Part shown: piece after piece, positions 60,539-64,000 of the stretch | Layout of the letters: the number at the start of each line of letters is the position of its first letter | How positions within the stretch are numbered: the first letter of the stretch is position 1 | NCBI GenBank assembly: GCA_041484195.1 | Contig: JBGPHC010000003.1 | Location: 124,001 to 188,000, forward strand | Source of the DNA: PSRI01 sp041484195 | Lineage (GTDB): Bacteria; Bacteroidota; Bacteroidia; Chitinophagales; Chitinophagaceae | Length of the DNA: 64,000 nucleotides | Direction of reading: 5' to 3' | The notes under the pieces: generated by a model | Seen by the model: only the letters and a program-made list of their open reading frames with translations | What the model was told of the DNA's origin: nothing | The model's database searches: none | Made by a program: the position numbers and the translations under genes

Positions 60539-61699
60539 TCAGGAGAGGTGTTTTCTTTTGAATTCGCTGGGTGTTAAGCCGGTGTGCTTTTTAAAGAGGG
60601 TGTTGAAAGAAGATTTTGAATTGAAGCCCACTTCGTACAATACTTCCAGGACTGTTATTTTTTTGTCGGCCGGATTAGTCAATAATTTCCTGGCATCTTC
60701 AATCCTGTACCTGTTTATAAAATCAAAAAAGTTTTGGTTCAGGGATTCATTGATCATCTGGGAGAGGATTTTAGGCTTTAAGGACAAATCCGCGGCCAGT
60801 TGTTCCAGGGTAAGTTCAGGTTCCAGGTATGGTTTCTTATTTTTCATGTAGTCAACAATCTGATCCAGGATCCTCTTTTTATCCTCATCCTTCAAAGTGG
60901 AGCCCTGGTATCGCGACCGGGATTTGGATATCTCTGATCTCTGACTGTTCTGATCTTCTTCCAACAATGCAAAAATCTCTGGCTTTCTGAGAGCCTTCAG
61001 GAGCACCCTGATGATAAATATAAAAATGCCAAGGACGATCAGGGTGAGCAAGAGGTAATAATATTGAGCAAGAGGTGTGAGCCCGATAAAACCATTCAGA
61101 ACCGCCAACACCATGCACAGCGTAAAAAAAATGATGGTGGAGCTGAGCCATGATATATTGTGCCGGTTCTGATCCGAGAACCTGTCACCGGCAATCTTCC
61201 TGTAACGTCTGATCAGGCGAAGAGAAGCCGCTATATACAAGAAATACTGAAGGAAGATGATGGCGGATGCCCAATAAACATAAATTGGAATTTTTCTCTG
61301 CACCATATTCTCTATCAATGAAAGCCGGGTCTGTTGGGATTGCAGCATATAAACGCCTTCCGTAAAAGCAAATAACAAGACAAAAGGAAGGAAATGGATC
61401 CATTTACCGGGTAACATTTTAAAATCCCTATACAATATGGATTCTGCATACAAGTATAGCAGCGGACCGAATAGGAGTGGAAGACAACTTCCCCATGCTA
61501 CCCACAAGGTGTTGTACAGATACAGTTTCCTAAGGCCCAGGAAACTGTCAAGAAGATTTAAGCTAATCGACAGAAAAAAAGTTCCCAGCAGAATATTACT
61601 GATCCTTTTGCCCTTTTCATATGTAAAGAGGAAAATGCTGATGAAAAGCAATTGGAATATCACTATGATGAACAAGCCTTCTGTAATGGTAAAATTCAT
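60539..61699 (-). CDS. AraC family regulator with N-terminal membrane domain
   Basis: This 386-residue protein has about seven hydrophobic segments in residues 1-230 and a C-terminal AraC DNA-binding domain (about 275-386) with two helix-turn-helix units. The segments LTLEQLAADLSLKPKILSQMINE and VLEVLYEVGFNSKSSFNTLFKKHTGLTPSEFKRK are typical. Membrane-anchored AraC proteins of this shape are frequent in Bacteroidota and probably sense a membrane-associated signal. No neighbouring gene points to a target. Confidence 0.9.
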   Translation of the reverse strand: MNFTITEGLFIIVIFQLLFISIFLFTYEKGKRISNILLGTFFLSISLNLLDSFLGLRKLYLYNTLWVAWGSCLPLLFGPLLYLYAESILYRDFKMLPGKWIHFLPFVLLFAFTEGVYMLQSQQTRLSLIENMVQRKIPIYVYWASAIIFLQYFLYIAASLRLIRRYRKIAGDRFSDQNRHNISWLSSTIIFFTLCMVLAVLNGFIGLTPLAQYYYLLLTLIVLGIFIFIIRVLLKALRKPEIFALLEEDQNSQRSEISKSRSRYQGSTLKDEDKKRILDQIVDYMKNKKPYLEPELTLEQLAADLSLKPKILSQMINESLNQNFFDFINRYRIEDARKLLTNPADKKITVLEVLYEVGFNSKSSFNTLFKKHTGLTPSEFKRKHLS

Positions 61700-61855
61700 A
61701 CACTTAATGTTACATTATTTTTTTGACAGGGCAAAACCAATAGGAACAGTGTGTACTACTTGATTTCCCACCTATTCTAATCTAGATTGCAGTCATTCAT
61801 CAGGGAACAATATTACCCAACGGGGCCGCGAGATTCTTGAGCAACCCAAAATTCT

Positions 61856-61891
61856 ATCCGCGTGATCCGCGTAATCCGTGTAATCAGTGTT
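61856..61891. repeat. 9-base tandem repeat (four imperfect units)
   Basis: Units ATCCGCGTG, ATCCGCGTA, ATCCGTGTA and ATCAGTGTT follow each other directly. They lie just upstream of the M14 peptidase start. When read in frame they give a false N-terminal extension (IRVIRVIS). Confidence 0.75.
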
Positions 61892-61924
61892 CCTTTCATT
61901 ATTTTTACTCCTCAATTTCAACTC

Positions 61925-63652
61925 ATGAGGAATTTCCTGATCTTCCTATTGCTTTGCAATTCAGCCACAGTCCCTGCCCAAAATATCAGCACCGTCTTCG
62001 AACAATCAGGAGGCAAACAGACTCCTGATTACGCCGGTATCATTACATGGTGGAAAAAATTAGATCTGGCTTCAGACAAAGTGAAACTGTTTACCATGGG
62101 GCCAACTGACGCCGGCTATCCCCTGCACCTGGCGCTGGTTTCAGGTGACAGGGATTTCAATATTGCTTCCTTGCACAAGAAACAAAAAAGCATTTTGCTC
62201 ATCAATAATGGCATTCATCCCGGAGAGCCCGATGGAATTGATGCCAGTATGTTATTGGCAAGAGATATAGCCACAGGAAAAATCTCATTGCCGCAAAATG
62301 TTGTCCTGGCAATCATCCCTGTCTATAATATTGGCGGATGCCTGAATCGGAGTGCCAATTACCGTGTGGATCAGAATGGCCCGGAAGAATTTGGCTTCAG
62401 AGGGAATTCACAGAATCTCGACCTGAATCGCGATTTCATCAAGAATGATTCCAAGGAAGCCCGTTCATTTGCCGACATTTTTCATCTCCTGGATCCAGAT
62501 ATATTAATTGACAACCACGTGAGTGATGGAGCCGACTACCAGCATATAATCAGCCTGCTGAGTTCGCAGCATAATAAACTTGGCGGCCCGCTTGGAACCT
62601 ATTTGAATAAGACCCTGGAGCCTGCCATTTATTCCCTGATGAAAGAAAAAGGATATGATCTCGTGCCATATGTGAATGCATTTGGAGATACTCCTGAATC
62701 GGGTTGGCCGGAATTCTTCGACAGTCCCCGCTATTCCAGTGGCTATGCAGCGTTATGGGGAACATTGGCCTTCATGCCCGAGACCCATATGCTGAAGCCG
62801 TTTGCGCAACGAGTCAGAGCCACTTATACGCTCATGGAATGTTTTATTCGTTTCACACATGAGAATGCTGTGGCAATCCATACAATCAGGGATCAGACAA
62901 AATCTCTGGTGAAATCGCAAAATGAATTCCCAATCAGCTGGGAACCGGACCGTGATAAGTACAAAGAAATTCAATTCAAGGGTTTTGCCGCGGAACATAA
63001 ACCCAGTGATATTTCTGGCCAACCCCGATTATATTACGACAGGAGCCGTCCCTTTGAGAAGAATGTGAAATTTTATAATGAATATAAGCCCGGAATCATC
63101 ATCAGCAAGCCTGTTGCCTATATCATTCCGCAAGGTTGGGGGAATGTGATTGAGATCCTGAAAGCCAATCGTGTGAATATGATTCCTTTTTCGAAAGATA
63201 CCACTGTGGAAGTGGAAATCTACCACATTGATGACTACAAGAGTTTGTCCCGTGCCTATGAGGGACATCATATCAACAGCGCGGTGAAGACCAAAATTGA
63301 AACTCGAGAAATGTCCTTTAGAAAGGGAGACTATTTTATACCCATGAACCAGGCAGCGAATCGCTATTTGACGGAAGTGCTGGAACCACAGGGCGGGGAT
63401 TCATTTTTTGCCTGGAATTTTTTCGACGCCATACTCGGGCAGAAAGAGGGTTATAGTGATTATGTATTTGAGGAAACAGCGGAAGAATACCTGAGGAACC
63501 ACCCCGAACTCCAGGCTAAACTCGCGAATCTCAAGGCAGCAGATTCAGCTTTTGCAAAAAATGGCAGGGCACAACTCGATTTTATTTTCAGGAATTCACC
63601 CTATTATGAACCTGACCATCTCCGGTATCCGGTTTACAGAGTGATTCACTGA
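61925..63652 (+). CDS. Exported M14-family zinc carboxypeptidase-like protein
   Basis: This 575-residue protein from ATG 61925 has a signal peptide (1-19) and an M14 metallopeptidase domain (about 25-300). NNGIHPGEPDGID carries the zinc ligands His98 and Glu101, DNHVSDGADYQH near 200 the third ligand, and PETHMLKPF near 285 the catalytic glutamate. After the domain there are about 280 further residues rich in beta strands. The substrate is unknown. An upstream GTG extension was rejected because it translates the tandem repeat. Confidence 0.88.
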   Translation: MRNFLIFLLLCNSATVPAQNISTVFEQSGGKQTPDYAGIITWWKKLDLASDKVKLFTMGPTDAGYPLHLALVSGDRDFNIASLHKKQKSILLINNGIHPGEPDGIDASMLLARDIATGKISLPQNVVLAIIPVYNIGGCLNRSANYRVDQNGPEEFGFRGNSQNLDLNRDFIKNDSKEARSFADIFHLLDPDILIDNHVSDGADYQHIISLLSSQHNKLGGPLGTYLNKTLEPAIYSLMKEKGYDLVPYVNAFGDTPESGWPEFFDSPRYSSGYAALWGTLAFMPETHMLKPFAQRVRATYTLMECFIRFTHENAVAIHTIRDQTKSLVKSQNEFPISWEPDRDKYKEIQFKGFAAEHKPSDISGQPRLYYDRSRPFEKNVKFYNEYKPGIIISKPVAYIIPQGWGNVIEILKANRVNMIPFSKDTTVEVEIYHIDDYKSLSRAYEGHHINSAVKTKIETREMSFRKGDYFIPMNQAANRYLTEVLEPQGGDSFFAWNFFDAILGQKEGYSDYVFEETAEEYLRNHPELQAKLANLKAADSAFAKNGRAQLDFIFRNSPYYEPDHLRYPVYRVIH

Positions 63653-63689
63653 TGCCTGACAAAGGGGAATGGATTGAATTGGCCAGGAA

Positions 63690-64000
63690 TTAAATGATCA
63701 CATAATTCCTGTAATCGAAATCCATTCCCATATATTTTCGCAGGAACAGTTTCGCTTTGTAACGGAGGGGCAATCTGTTCCGTGAAATATCATAGTCGAA
63801 TTTCCAGTTCTTTTGGCTGATTCTCTCCTGGATCCATTTGGGATGTGTGCCCTTGAAAGGCAGGAGATAGTCGATATTGGTATAATCAAATTCTTCAGCC
63901 TTCGCCAGGTTCTTCCCGGCCCAGGCATCATCGTGCCAAAGTTTGGAAAAGTTCTCCTGCTTGCGCTGCATGGCTTTCGGATATTTCACCCATCCATAGT
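63690..64000 (-). CDS. C-terminal part of a probable glycosyltransferase
   Basis: The frame is open to the window edge and closes at 63690, giving about 103 residues. The pattern YGWVKYPKAMQRKQENFSKLWHDDAW, FDYTNIDYL, FKGTHPKWIQERI and a basic end with MDFDYRNYVII is what I recognise as the C-terminal region of Bacteroidota family 2-type glycosyltransferases. The catalytic domain lies outside the window, so the assignment is tentative. Confidence 0.55.
   Translation of the reverse strand, partial: YGWVKYPKAMQRKQENFSKLWHDDAWAGKNLAKAEEFDYTNIDYLLPFKGTHPKWIQERISQKNWKFDYDISRNRLPLRYKAKLFLRKYMGMDFDYRNYVII

Noticed and set aside
61862..61924. Upstream GTG start for the M14 peptidase
   Set aside because: The extension translates a 9-base tandem repeat (IRVIRV) and precedes a good signal peptide that starts at 61925.

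Overview
The window is chromosomal DNA from a member of the Bacteroidota, most likely the Chitinophagaceae/Chitinophagales. The lines of evidence are: repeated promoters of the Bacteroidota type (TTTG, about 19-21 nt, TAnnTTTG); LytTR response regulators paired with LytS-type kinases that carry TPR domains; an S8 protease with a type IX secretion tail; PepSY-like small secreted proteins; and an AMP nucleosidase and CcmB/C/D-like proteins of the Bacteroidota type. Gene density is normal. I saw no rRNA, tRNA, CRISPR array, prophage or intact insertion sequence.

Layout. 1-4100: the end of an unknown gene, a tiny membrane protein, and a non-homologous end-joining operon (ku followed by LigD as three separate overlapping genes). 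4171-15066: a secreted protein, a seven-gene nucleotide-sugar operon (DegT aminotransferase, ugd, UDP-glucuronate decarboxylase, UDP-HexNAc dehydrogenase, rfbB, rfbC, rfbD), divergent Kdo transferase, a conserved unknown and thymidine kinase. 15183-20639: cytochrome c maturation genes, glutamate dehydrogenase, and an mtnA/class II aldolase pair. 21095-25226: a Crp/Fnr regulator and a cysteine operon (cysM, JAMM protease, sulfur carrier, MoeB-rhodanese) preceded by a short leader peptide with seven consecutive cysteine codons and an intrinsic terminator. 25364-37412: mostly housekeeping and redox genes (HsdR-N protein, AMP nucleosidase, fused peptide-ABC ATPase, queA, aspartokinase, Ldh-family and FAD oxidoreductases, ssb, pirin, nitroreductase, YceI). 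37469-46974: a signalling island with one LytS/LytTR pair, a collapsed TPR-kinase remnant, two tandem TPR-histidine kinases, one LytTR regulator and two PepSY-like secreted paralogues. 47294-48183: an Xre/RES toxin-antitoxin pair. 48560-64000: e(P4)-type phosphatase, mnmA, lipoproteins, a subtilase, an RsmB-type methylase, sucAB, rpsT, an AraC regulator with membrane segments, an M14 peptidase and the end of a probable glycosyltransferase.

The strongest candidates for something undescribed are these. (1) The cysteine operon joins a protein-thiocarboxylate route to cysteine with what looks like a complete ribosome-mediated attenuator. (2) LigD is split into PE, ligase and polymerase genes, but the reading frames meet at homopolymeric A tracts where a -1 slip would rejoin them. 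(3) A 100-nt rod-like RNA with a strong promoter lies before queA, and its 3' arm can also pair with the queA start. (4) The TPR-kinase family has expanded locally and one copy has collapsed in frame, leaving only the two ends of the protein.
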